Translations under genes and position numbers: made by a program | Notes under the pieces: model-generated | Databases searched by the model: none | Told to the model about the DNA's origin: nothing | Seen by the model: the letters and a program-made list of their open reading frames with translations, nothing else | Assembly: GCA_964358085.1 (NCBI GenBank) | Contig: CAYHNU010000007.1 | Coordinates: 1-20,563, forward strand | From: GWC2-45-19 sp964358085 | Lineage (GTDB): Bacteria > Patescibacteriota > Microgenomatia > CAZETR01 > Amesbacteraceae | Reading direction: 5' to 3' | DNA length: 20,563 bases | Shown here: in pieces, positions 13,756 to 20,316 of the stretch | Layout of the letters: each line of letters opens with the position of its first letter | Numbering within the stretch: position 1 is the stretch's first letter

Positions 13756-14286
13756 ATGAAAGTAATTTTAGGACTGGGGAATCCGGGAATAGATTACGTG
13801 GGGACGAGACATAATGCGGGGGTTGTGTTTGTAGATAAAATATTCAGTATTCAATATTCGGTACTCGGTGGGTATGGGTGGAGGAAGCATTATGATGCGC
13901 TAGTGTATAAAACTTCGAATTTGGTGTTGGTGAAGACGAAAGATATATTTATGAATGAATCGGGGAAATTAATATTCAATATTCAATATTCAATATCCAA
14001 TATATACGTTGCCCACGATGATTTGGATTTGAAATTGGGAGAGTACAAAATTCAGTTTGGAAAGGGTCCTAAGGACCACAATGGAGTGGAGTCGGTGGAA
14101 AACGCACTTAAAACCAAAGAGTTTTGGAGAATAAGGATTGGAATTGATAATAGGACGACCCCTGTTGATGGTGAGACATATGTGTTGCAAAAATTCACTC
14201 CAGAAGAAAAAATAATATTGGAGAATACTTTGGATGCAATCGTTAAAGCAGTTAATACAAACCAAGAATCCGGTAGACAAAAATAA
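13756..14286 (+). CDS. pth: Peptidyl-tRNA hydrolase
   Basis: Releases peptides from prematurely dropped peptidyl-tRNA, an essential recycling step. The 176-residue protein has GLGNPG (6-11), the catalytic TRHNAG (17-22, H19), FMNESG (65-70, N67), AHDDLDL (86-92, D88) and KGPKDHNGVESV (103-114; the common form is GGHNG), so the active site is complete though the GGHNG loop is altered. Two separate 7-nt repeats encode KIFSIQYSVLGGYG and IFNIQYSISNIY. It overlaps the next small gene by 53 bases. Confidence 0.94.
   Translation: MKVILGLGNPGIDYVGTRHNAGVVFVDKIFSIQYSVLGGYGWRKHYDALVYKTSNLVLVKTKDIFMNESGKLIFNIQYSISNIYVAHDDLDLKLGEYKIQFGKGPKDHNGVESVENALKTKEFWRIRIGIDNRTTPVDGETYVLQKFTPEEKIILENTLDAIVKAVNTNQESGRQK
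13842..13869 (+). repeat. 7-nt ATTCRRT repeat, first block in pth
   Basis: ATTCAGT, ATTCAAT, ATTCGGT and ACTCGGT give FSIQYSVLG. The decay from first to last unit suggests age. Confidence 0.65.
13974..14001 (+). repeat. 7-nt ATTCAAT repeat, second block in pth
   Basis: Three ATTCAAT units and one ATCCAAT give FNIQYSISN, just before the catalytic AHDD strand. Confidence 0.75.
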
Positions 14287-14497
14287 ATTTGTAAGCCGGG
14301 AGTTTCAGGATTATGGATACCGGCTGGCGGCGGAACTAGGGGACCTGTCTCACAAATCGCTATATATGAAGCTGGCTAAAACTATAGACAGGTCGATTTT
14401 GGAACAATGCAAAAGGTTTGTAATAGATAGTAACGCAGATAATATGGGGGCGCTGTTTATGTGGAAGCTGAAGCAATTACGGCCCCTTGACAAGTAA
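14234..14497 (+). CDS. Small conserved protein of unknown function
   Basis: An 87-residue basic, helical protein. The core FVSREFQDYGYRLAAELGDL and KSLYMKLAKTIDR, ending in LFMWKLKQL, resembles a small hypothetical protein I associate with CPR genomes; this is recognition from memory. No catalytic motif or membrane segment is seen. It begins inside pth in another frame, and its stop lies in the promoter of the following toxin-antitoxin pair. Downstream of pth its role might be in translation, but nothing proves it. Confidence 0.65.
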   Translation: MQSLKQLIQTKNPVDKNKFVSREFQDYGYRLAAELGDLSHKSLYMKLAKTIDRSILEQCKRFVIDSNADNMGALFMWKLKQLRPLDK

Positions 14498-14519
14498 TAC
14501 ATATTAGAATAGTATTACT
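14487..14519 (+). promoter_or_regulatory. Second vapBC promoter with palindromic operator
   Basis: TTGACA (14487-14492), a 17-nt spacer and TAGTAT (14510-14515), with the ATG seven bases further. A perfect inverted repeat, AGTAATAC (14493-14500) and GTATTACT (14512-14519), frames the spacer and covers the -10, a good operator for the antitoxin encoded next. Confidence 0.85.
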
Positions 14520-14522
14520 TTT

Positions 14523-14756
14523 ATGAATGGTATTACCACGGTGACGCAAAAGGGACAGGTTACAATTCCTGCTTGGTTAAGGAGTAAATTTGACTTGGAT
14601 GCATATAGCCGTGTGCAGGTTCAAGCGGGAGATGGATACATAAAAATCTCTCCAGTGGAGGATATACTGAAGATGGCTGGTTCTATTAAACCTATAAAAA
14701 ACAGACCGATTATGAAAGCCAGGGAATATATGGAGAAACATTACAAAAGGTTTTAA
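14523..14756 (+). CDS. vapB: AbrB-type antitoxin (VapB)
   Basis: A 77-residue antitoxin with the SpoVT/AbrB domain at the N-terminus: VTQKGQVTIPAWLRSKF (7-23) and RVQVQAGDGYIKISPVEDI follow the family pattern. The C-terminal part (about 50-77) should bind the toxin. Its gene sits directly behind a consensus promoter with an inverted repeat and shares one base with the toxin gene (TAATG). It is clearly a different member from the pair at 2116-2750. Confidence 0.88.
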   Translation: MNGITTVTQKGQVTIPAWLRSKFDLDAYSRVQVQAGDGYIKISPVEDILKMAGSIKPIKNRPIMKAREYMEKHYKRF

Positions 14757-15175
14757 TGAATTTCTTTCTTGATACAAATATATTTTTGCGTTATTACATA
14801 AAAGATAACAAAAAATTTCATTCAGAAGTTCTTAAGATAATACAAAAATCAACCGATGGTACTATCAAATGTGTTACTTCTGGAGTAGTACTATCAGAAA
14901 TTGTCTGGGTATTGGGGTCGTATTATCACGAATCGCGTCAGTCAATTTCTAATGTAATAAGAGCGGTTTTGGGCATCGGAAAATTAAAAATTGTAGATAA
15001 TTACGATTACAGGTTGGCAACACGATTTTATGAACTGTTTAATATCAAATATATAGACTGCCTGATAGCGTCAATTCCGGAAATTGTCAATAAAAAATGG
15101 ACGATAGTGTCTTACGACGAGGATTTTAAAAAGCTTCCGGTTCTTTGGAAAAAGCCGGGAGGGGTGAAGGTCTGA
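14756..15175 (+). CDS. vapC: PIN-domain toxin (VapC type)
   Basis: A 139-residue PIN ribonuclease. The acid set is D6 (FFLDTNIFLRYY), E48 (LSEIVWVL), D101 (KYIDCLIAS) and D121 or D123 (SYDEDFKKL), so it should be active when released. Like the first toxin gene it is AT-rich relative to its neighbours. Translation is coupled to the antitoxin. The next gene's -10 box begins right at its stop codon. Confidence 0.9.
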   Translation: MNFFLDTNIFLRYYIKDNKKFHSEVLKIIQKSTDGTIKCVTSGVVLSEIVWVLGSYYHESRQSISNVIRAVLGIGKLKIVDNYDYRLATRFYELFNIKYIDCLIASIPEIVNKKWTIVSYDEDFKKLPVLWKKPGGVKV

Positions 15176-15181
15176 TATACT
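15176..15181 (+). promoter_or_regulatory. -10 box seven bases before the next gene
   Basis: TATACT, then GGAATTA, then ATG at 15189. No ribosome site. Confidence 0.55.
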
Positions 15182-15188
15182 GGAATTA

Positions 15189-15701
15189 ATGTGGATTGTA
15201 AGAATATTGGTAGTGGTGGCTGTGGTAGGAGTGAGGTTGCTGTTTAGACAGGATTGGGTGGGGAGTGCGTTGCTGACGGTGGGATGGTTAATCGGAATGG
15301 CGCTGGCGGAAGCGGATCATTTGTTTTATGTAGCGGTATGTAATCCGCAGGAGCTGACGTGTCAGCGAGTGAGATCGGAGATAGAGAAAAAAGAGTGGAG
15401 GAATGCTTGGGGAATACTGAAATCGACGGTGGCCGAGAGAACGAGATTGCCGATACATAATGTATTGACGGCAGTGGTGGTGGCGGTTTTGGGAGTGTGG
15501 GTGGTGAGCAGCGCGGGAAGTGTTTTAGCCTCTGGGGTAGTAGTGGGGTTGGGAGTGCGGCTGTTTACAGAATTTTTGGCAGGAGACAAGAAAAACTGGT
15601 TTTGGATATTTGCCCGAGAGTTTGATATCAGGGAGATCAGGGTAGTCGGGCTGGTCTGGGCGTTGTTACTGGTAATTTCTCTGGTAGGATTGGTGCGATG
15701 A
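15189..15701 (+). CDS. Multi-helix membrane protein of unknown function
   Basis: A 170-residue protein with about four to five hydrophobic segments (near 1-18, 24-44, 92-107, 109-127 and 152-169). The polar middle, about 50-90, has CNPQELTCQRVRSEIEKKEW and a histidine-containing segment RLPIHN. I recognise no family. Near the end, a 9-nt repeat encodes DIREIRVVGLVW. It overlaps the ZIP gene by four bases (ATGA), so the pair is probably co-translated and may act together at the membrane. Confidence 0.7.
   Translation: MWIVRILVVVAVVGVRLLFRQDWVGSALLTVGWLIGMALAEADHLFYVAVCNPQELTCQRVRSEIEKKEWRNAWGILKSTVAERTRLPIHNVLTAVVVAVLGVWVVSSAGSVLASGVVVGLGVRLFTEFLAGDKKNWFWIFAREFDIREIRVVGLVWALLLVISLVGLVR
15627..15653 (+). 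repeat. 9-nt ATCAGGGNN repeat in the membrane protein gene
   Basis: ATCAGGGAG, ATCAGGGTA and GTCGGGCTG form a decaying 9-nt repeat, in frame. Confidence 0.45.
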
Positions 15702-16432
15702 TTGGGCAAATACTATTTTGGTCGTTCATTGGAAGCGTGGCCAGTTTGATAGGAGGAATACTCCTGGCACTACGCAAGAAAGCATTTAGTCATGAACAAT
15801 CGCTGCTACTGATTTCATTTGCGGCGGGAGTGCTGCTGTCCACGGCGTTTTTTGATTTGTTACCAGAAGCGGGGGCGGACCTGTCTTTAGCGGGGGTACT
15901 GGCGGGAATAATATTTTTGTTTCTCTTAGAAAAATTTTTGTGGTATCACCATCACGATGAAGAACATGAGGGACATAGGAGAACTCCAGTTTTAATTACG
16001 GTGGGGGACACTGTTCACAATTTTATTGACGGGGTGGTGATAGCGGGAACGTTTATGGTGGCTCCGGCTACGGGGATTGTGACGGCATTGGCTGTAGCGG
16101 CGCACGAAATACCGCACGAAATGGCGGATTTTGGGGTACTTTTGAGTAAGGGTTGGGGAAGAAAAAAGGTAATCATGATTAATCTGGCGTCGGCGGGAGT
16201 GTCGCTGGTGGGGGCGACATTAATGTATTATTTGGGAAGCAAAATAGAAGGTACGTTGCCGGCACTATTGTCTTTTTCCGGAGGAATGTTTATTTACTTA
16301 GCTTGCTCTGATTTGATTCCGGAGCTACATCATGGACATTCGGAGCGGAAGGCAGACAGTCTTTGGCAATTGGCAATTTTTGGAGTGGGAATTGCGGTTG
16401 TGTGGGGATTGATTAAGATACTGGAAGGGTAG
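15698..16432 (+). CDS. ZIP-family metal cation transporter
   Basis: A 244-residue inner-membrane transporter of the ZIP family, which takes up or moves Zn2+ and related divalent metals. Seven to eight helices are visible. Helix IV carries HNFIDG (107-112) and helix V HEIPHE (136-141); together they supply the binuclear metal site (H107, N108, D111, H136, E137, H140, E141). A histidine-rich loop YHHHDEEHEGH lies at 83-93, as is usual between helices III and IV. All key residues are kept. The exact metal is not predictable. Confidence 0.92.
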   Translation: MIGQILFWSFIGSVASLIGGILLALRKKAFSHEQSLLLISFAAGVLLSTAFFDLLPEAGADLSLAGVLAGIIFLFLLEKFLWYHHHDEEHEGHRRTPVLITVGDTVHNFIDGVVIAGTFMVAPATGIVTALAVAAHEIPHEMADFGVLLSKGWGRKKVIMINLASAGVSLVGATLMYYLGSKIEGTLPALLSFSGGMFIYLACSDLIPELHHGHSERKADSLWQLAIFGVGIAVVWGLIKILEG

Positions 16433-16438
16433 TATAGT
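16433..16438 (+). promoter_or_regulatory. Candidate -10 box ahead of thioredoxin
   Basis: TATAGT ends nine bases before ATG and overlaps the ZIP stop codon. Weaker match than the others. Confidence 0.35.
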
Positions 16439-16447
16439 GGTTGGGCA

Positions 16448-16765
16448 ATGCCAGCTTTGCATTTAACTAAGGCGGATTTTGACGAAAAGATTAAAACCGG
16501 GGTGGTGATGATTGATTTTTGGGCGGAGTGGTGCGGGCCGTGTAAAATGGCGGCGCCGGTAATTGACCAACTGTCTGATGAATATGCAGGCAAAGTGTTG
16601 GTGGGAAAGATTGATGTGGATGCCGAAGGAGAGCTGGCGCAAAAATTCGGAGTGATGAGCATACCTACGGTGATTTTGTTTAAAGATGGAGTGGAAATCG
16701 GCCGGCAGGTTGGGTTTGCCGGGAAGCAGGGATATTTGGATCTTTTGAAAAAAGTGGGGATTTAA
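16448..16765 (+). CDS. trxA: Thioredoxin
   Basis: A 105-residue cytoplasmic thiol-disulfide reductase. The active site is the canonical WCGPCK (28-33) with C29 and C32, preceded by VMIDFWAE, and the cis-proline is P73 in MSIPTVILF. D23 (IDF) matches the buried aspartate of classic thioredoxins. It lies two bases before a small membrane protein and is followed by thioredoxin reductase, forming a compact redox operon. Confidence 0.96.
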   Translation: MPALHLTKADFDEKIKTGVVMIDFWAEWCGPCKMAAPVIDQLSDEYAGKVLVGKIDVDAEGELAQKFGVMSIPTVILFKDGVEIGRQVGFAGKQGYLDLLKKVGI

Positions 16766-16767
16766 TT

Positions 16768-17046
16768 ATGAAAACAAAAAATTTAGTACCATGGGCAATT
16801 GGGGGAGCCATGATTGCAATTGTATTAAACTTTATTTTATATATCCTATTGGGAGGTCTGATTGGATATGCAATATTATACATCGGTATATTTGTTATAC
16901 CCCTAGTATCATCTGGTTTATTATTCTTACTTCTCACACCGTTTAACTTGTCTAAAAATGAAAAATTCAAAGTGGTTGGGCTATCGGTACTGATAAGTTT
17001 GATTATTATACCTTTGTTCAAATTTTTGTACATGTTTGTTCAATGA
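16768..17046 (+). CDS. Small three-helix membrane protein
   Basis: A 92-residue unknown protein with three hydrophobic segments (about 8-29, 34-56 and 67-90) and a short polar loop LSKNEKFK. It is set between thioredoxin and thioredoxin reductase, overlapping the latter by four bases. No cysteines are present, so it is not itself a thiol carrier. Its AT-rich codons differ from its neighbours. Confidence 0.65.
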   Translation: MKTKNLVPWAIGGAMIAIVLNFILYILLGGLIGYAILYIGIFVIPLVSSGLLFLLLTPFNLSKNEKFKVVGLSVLISLIIIPLFKFLYMFVQ

Positions 17047-17999
17047 GTGATACGGTTTATGACGTAATAATTATAGGTTCAGGGCCTGCGGGGTTGACGG
17101 CGGGGATTTATACGAGCAGGGCGAACTTGAAAACGCTGATGATTGCCGGGTCGAAGTGGGGAGGACAATTGATGTTAACTACTGACGTGGAAAACTTCCC
17201 CGGGTTTCCCGAGGGAATCCAAGGACCAGACCTGATGACTGACATGCGCAAGCAAATGGAGAGGTTTGGAGTGGAGATTAAGGATGAAGATGTAACGGGA
17301 GTGGATTTTGAAAAAAGACCGTTTAAAGTAGATGGCTATGAGGGGAAGTCTATAATTGTGGCGACGGGGGCGGCGACGCAATGGCTGAACGTGTCGGGGG
17401 AGCAGGAGTTGATTGGCCGGGGAGTATCGAGCTGCGCGTCGTGTGATGCGCCATTTTTTAAAGGAAAAAAAGTGATTGTGGTGGGGGGGGGAGATGCAGC
17501 GATGGAAGAAGCACTGGTGCTGACTAAATTTGCCGACGAGGTGACGATAGTACACAGGCGGGGCGAGTTCCGGGCCAGCCAGATTATGCAGGAGAGGGTG
17601 AAGAATAATCCAAAAATTAAAATAATGTGGAATACACAAATAACTGAAGTGATAGGGAAAGATAAAGTTGAATCAGTGAGATTAGTCACCTCACCTCTCG
17701 CGTCCCCTCTCCAAAATTTTGGAGAGGGGAAGGAAAGGGGTGAGGTATTTCCATGTGATGGAGTTTTTGTGGCCGTTGGGCATAAACCGGCCAGCAAGAT
17801 TTTTGAAGGGAAAGTTGATTTGGATGAAAAGGACTATATAAAGAGGCAAGGAGAGAAGTATCAAACCATGTCTAACGTAGAAGGAGTATTTGTGGCGGGA
17901 GATGTGCACGACTATCACTATCGGCAGGCAATCACCGCAGCGGGGTATGGATGTGAAGCGGCACTTGACGCGGAGCGGTGGTTATCGGAGAATAACTGA
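17043..17999 (+). CDS. trxB: Thioredoxin reductase
   Basis: FAD enzyme that passes electrons from NADPH to thioredoxin. The 318-residue protein has the FAD-binding GSGPAG (12-17), the redox pair CASC (131-134, in SSCASCDAPFF), the NADPH-binding GGGDAA (148-153) and HRRGEFRAS (171-179), the last two arginines fitting NADPH use. The C-terminal AGDVHDYHYRQAITAAGYG is normal. About 20 residues (215-234) between NADPH-domain strands are encoded by a full copy of the CCTCACC palindrome. Confidence 0.95.
   Translation: MSDTVYDVIIIGSGPAGLTAGIYTSRANLKTLMIAGSKWGGQLMLTTDVENFPGFPEGIQGPDLMTDMRKQMERFGVEIKDEDVTGVDFEKRPFKVDGYEGKSIIVATGAATQWLNVSGEQELIGRGVSSCASCDAPFFKGKKVIVVGGGDAAMEEALVLTKFADEVTIVHRRGEFRASQIMQERVKNNPKIKIMWNTQITEVIGKDKVESVRLVTSPLASPLQNFGEGKERGEVFPCDGVFVAVGHKPASKIFEGKVDLDEKDYIKRQGEKYQTMSNVEGVFVAGDVHDYHYRQAITAAGYGCEAALDAERWLSENN
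17687..17746. repeat. CCTCACC/CCCCTCTCC palindromic element, copy C, inside trxB
   Basis: Outer arms ACCTCACC (17688-17695) and GGTGAGGT (17739-17746) enclose CCCCTCTCCAAAA and its complement (17704-17729). Sixty bases equal 20 codons, so the frame is kept through a complete element. Confidence 0.9.
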
Positions 18000-18004
18000 A
18001 CATA

Positions 18005-18769
18005 ATGTCAAAGTACACTGATAAATTAGTAATGATTTTGGTGCTGGTAGTAGTAGTGATGGCATTTGGGATGGGGGCGATGTGGAGCAAATTACAGACG
18101 ATAGGACAGGCATCACAAGCAAAACAGGCAGATCAGGCAACGCAAGCAAAGCCGGCGCAGCCGAAAGTGGACATTAACACCATAAAGGGGTTGTGGGATA
18201 AAAATGTGATTAAGTTTGGTGACGCCAACAAGAAGAATTTGCTGGTAGAGATTGCAGATCCGTCTTGTCCATATTGCCACGCGGCGGCAGGATTGAATCC
18301 GGAATTAAGTGGCCAGATAGGGCCACAATTTAAGCTGGTGGCTGATGGGGGGACTTATGTGGCGCCGGTTTTGGAAATGAAAAAACTAGTTGATTCGGGG
18401 AAAGCGGCTTTTGTGTGGATTTATACTCCGGGGCATGGCAATGGGGAGATGGGGACAAAGGCGCTGTATTGCGCATTTGATCAAGGCAAGTTTTGGGAAG
18501 CGCATGACAAGCTGATGACCAACAAAGGATATAGTTTGATAAATGACACAATAAAGAATGACAAGACAAAATCGCAGGAGTTGGTGGATTTTCTGGGAAT
18601 GCCAGCACTTAAGGAGTGCCTGGATAGCGGCAAGTATGATGCCAGGCTGGGGGAAGATACACAGTTGGCGGGGTCTTTGGGCGTGTCCGGGACGCCGGGA
18701 TTTTTTGTGAACGAAACCAAATTTGCCGGGGCATACAGCTGGAATGACATGCAGTCGGCCTTGAAGTAA
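18005..18769 (+). CDS. Membrane-anchored DsbA-like thiol oxidoreductase
   Basis: A 254-residue thioredoxin-fold protein with an N-terminal signal-anchor (about 9-27) and the redox motif CPYC (88-91) in IADPSCPYCHAA, plus a cis-proline loop SGTPGFFVN. It should form or exchange disulfides in exported proteins. A linker at about 34-53, QASQAKQADQATQAKPAQ, is encoded by a 9-nt repeat and separates anchor from domain. Extra cysteines occur at about 157 and 199. It follows trxB by 5 bases, so it is likely in the same operon, though which electron path serves it is not shown. Confidence 0.88.
   Translation: MSKYTDKLVMILVLVVVVMAFGMGAMWSKLQTIGQASQAKQADQATQAKPAQPKVDINTIKGLWDKNVIKFGDANKKNLLVEIADPSCPYCHAAAGLNPELSGQIGPQFKLVADGGTYVAPVLEMKKLVDSGKAAFVWIYTPGHGNGEMGTKALYCAFDQGKFWEAHDKLMTNKGYSLINDTIKNDKTKSQELVDFLGMPALKECLDSGKYDARLGEDTQLAGSLGVSGTPGFFVNETKFAGAYSWNDMQSALK
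18107..18160 (+). repeat. Six 9-nt CARGCANNN repeats in the DsbA-like gene
   Basis: Units run CAGGCATCA, CAAGCAAAA, CAGGCAGAT, CAGGCAACG, CAAGCAAAG and a diverged CCGGCGCAG. They encode a QAx repeat that serves as the periplasmic-side linker. Confidence 0.75.
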
Positions 18770-18805
18770 CTCACCCCTAACCCCTCTCTTAATCTAAGAG
18801 AGGGG
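18770..18805. repeat. CTCACCCC/CCCCTCTC palindromic element, copy D
   Basis: CTCACCCCTAA leads into CCCCTCTCTTA-ATC-TAAGAGAGGGG (18781-18805). It starts right after the DsbA stop and ends eight bases before the methyltransferase ATG. Its GAGAGGGG end is at Shine-Dalgarno distance from that ATG, or the hairpin may end or slow transcription. Confidence 0.8.
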
Positions 18806-18812
18806 TATTACG

Positions 18813-19355
18813 ATGAAACTTAATGCGAAACAGCTGCGGATAACGAAACCATCTGATGAGGAACTGGCGAAAATTGAGAGGAAGCCTATATATGTAGTAT
18901 TGGATAATGTCCTGGACACATATAATATAGGGTCGATTTTCAGATTGGCAGATGCGGTGGCGGCTAAAGAAGTAATTTTGTGTGGGGGATCGGAGACACC
19001 GCCTAGCTCGCGGATACATAAGGCAGCTGTGGGGACGGAAGAGTGGGTGCCGTGGCGCTATGCGCCAAAAGCAAGCGAAGAGATTAAGAGATTAAGAGAC
19101 GAAGGAGTAAAGATAATTGCGGTGGAACAAGATCTGCGCAGCATGCCGCTGACCTCACCCTCCGTCCCTCTTCTTACTTCAGGAGAGGGAAGTCCGATGG
19201 CGATTGTGGTGGGGCATGAGACGGAAGGGGTGAGTAAAGAAGTATTGGAAATGGCGGATGTGATAGTGGAGATTCCGATGTTTGGGATAAATAAGAGTTT
19301 GAATGTGCATGTCAGCGCGGCGGTGGTGCTTTACAAGATATTGGATCGAGTGTAG
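18813..19355 (+). CDS. SpoU (TrmH)-family RNA 2'-O-methyltransferase
   Basis: A 180-residue SPOUT-fold enzyme that methylates a ribose 2'-OH in tRNA or rRNA from S-adenosylmethionine. The three family motifs are present: NIGSIFRLADA (38-48), VVGHETEGVS (132-141) and IPMFGINKSLNVHVSAAVVLY (154-174, given in part), the last two forming the knot that binds AdoMet. Residues 111-127 (MPLTSPSVPLLTSGEGS) come from a palindromic insert just ahead of motif 2. Proximity to the 16S gene hints at rRNA, but many tRNA enzymes look alike. Confidence 0.9.
   Translation: MKLNAKQLRITKPSDEELAKIERKPIYVVLDNVLDTYNIGSIFRLADAVAAKEVILCGGSETPPSSRIHKAAVGTEEWVPWRYAPKASEEIKRLRDEGVKIIAVEQDLRSMPLTSPSVPLLTSGEGSPMAIVVGHETEGVSKEVLEMADVIVEIPMFGINKSLNVHVSAAVVLYKILDRV
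19152..19190. repeat. CCTCACCC/CCCTCT palindromic element, copy E, inside the methyltransferase gene
   Basis: ACCTCACCC followed by TCCCTCTTC, a short loop and AGGAGAGGGA. The arms have drifted more than in other copies and the right outer arm is absent. The reading frame is kept. Confidence 0.7.
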
Positions 19356-19421
19356 AATATGGGGACTGTATGAGCAGTAGCACTTTGACATGTAGATTGT
19401 CTTTTGAAAAGTGGTAGGAAT
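19356..19421 (+). promoter_or_regulatory. Leader region of the 16S rRNA gene
   Basis: TAGAAT at 19353-19358 lies at the methyltransferase stop, and a perfect TTGACA occurs at 19385-19390, but no consensus -10 sits 16-18 bases after it. The rRNA promoter is therefore not firmly placed; one candidate uses TAGAAT, giving a leader of about 60 bases. Confidence 0.3.
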
Positions 19422-19427
19422 TTTTTT

Positions 19428-19470
<43 letters not shown>

Positions 19471-19806
19471 TAGGCATGCAAGTAGAACGGGTCCGATGAG
19501 TCGCAAGACGACTTCGGACAAGTTGCAGACGGGTGAGTAATACATAGGAATCTACCTTTTAGTGTGGAATAGCTGGCCGAAAGGCCAATTAATACCGCAT
19601 AATATCGCAAGATGAAAGGGCGTAACTGCCCGCTGAAAGATGAGCCTATGTCCTATCAGCTAGTTGGTGGGGTAAAGGCCTACCAAGGCGACGACGGGTA
19701 GCTGGACTGAGAGGTCGGTCAGCCACAATGTTACTGAGATCAAAGTATAGGTCTCTCCCGATGGTAACGTCGGGAACAAATTCAACTAATAACGGTGGAA
19801 TCCCAC

Positions 19807-19836
19807 TTGATTTTCGGTAAATATTCGGTTTAAAAT
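19807..19836 (+). promoter_or_regulatory. Possible own promoter of the homing endonuclease
   Basis: TTGATT (19807-19812), an 18-nt spacer and TAAAAT (19831-19836), then six bases and ATG. The spacing equals that of chromosomal leaderless genes in this window, so the ORF may be expressed apart from rRNA. Confidence 0.45.
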
Positions 19837-19842
19837 AAAATC

Positions 19843-20316
19843 ATGTATACGTGGGACAATACCGTGGGAAGCTCTATCAGAGTAAACCCAACAGTGCTAG
19901 CTTATATTGCAGGATTTCTAGATGGGGATGGATGTATCAAGGTGACGATAACAAAGCGTAACTACGCTAAGTTTGGGTATTACTTTCGAGTAATCGTGAG
20001 TTTTACTCAACATATTAGAGATAGGCGGGTTTTGGTTTGGATAAAAAACAAACTAAAAGTAGGATCTATTTCTGATTATGATTCACCCAGTAAACATTTA
20101 TCTGAATATGTAATCCAAGATAGGAAATTCAATTTCAGATTGTTGTCTAATTTGCGTCCTTTTGTAGTGGTTAAAAAGAAGCAGTTAGATTTAGCTCTAG
20201 AAATTTTAAGCTTAAAAGATAAGGTTAAAAACCCGATTTCTTTTAAGCGAGCAATGAAAGCAGCGATGGAAATTAGAAGGCTGAATAGCCCTTCTAAATT
20301 GATAGTAGCCCCGTAA
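19843..20316 (+). CDS. LAGLIDADG homing endonuclease
   Basis: A 157-residue single-motif LAGLIDADG endonuclease, the type that works as a homodimer (as I-CreI). The motif is LAYIAGFLDGDGCIKV (19-34), with D29 as the metal-binding acid. Length is right for a complete single-motif enzyme. It should cut intronless 16S genes near the insertion site and so spread the intron by homing; the target is inferred from location. Its stop codon (20314-20316) abuts the GACT of P7, so the ORF is fitted closely to the ribozyme core. Base composition is more AT-rich than the flanking genes. Confidence 0.93.
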   Translation: MYTWDNTVGSSIRVNPTVLAYIAGFLDGDGCIKVTITKRNYAKFGYYFRVIVSFTQHIRDRRVLVWIKNKLKVGSISDYDSPSKHLSEYVIQDRKFNFRLLSNLRPFVVVKKKQLDLALEILSLKDKVKNPISFKRAMKAAMEIRRLNSPSKLIVAP

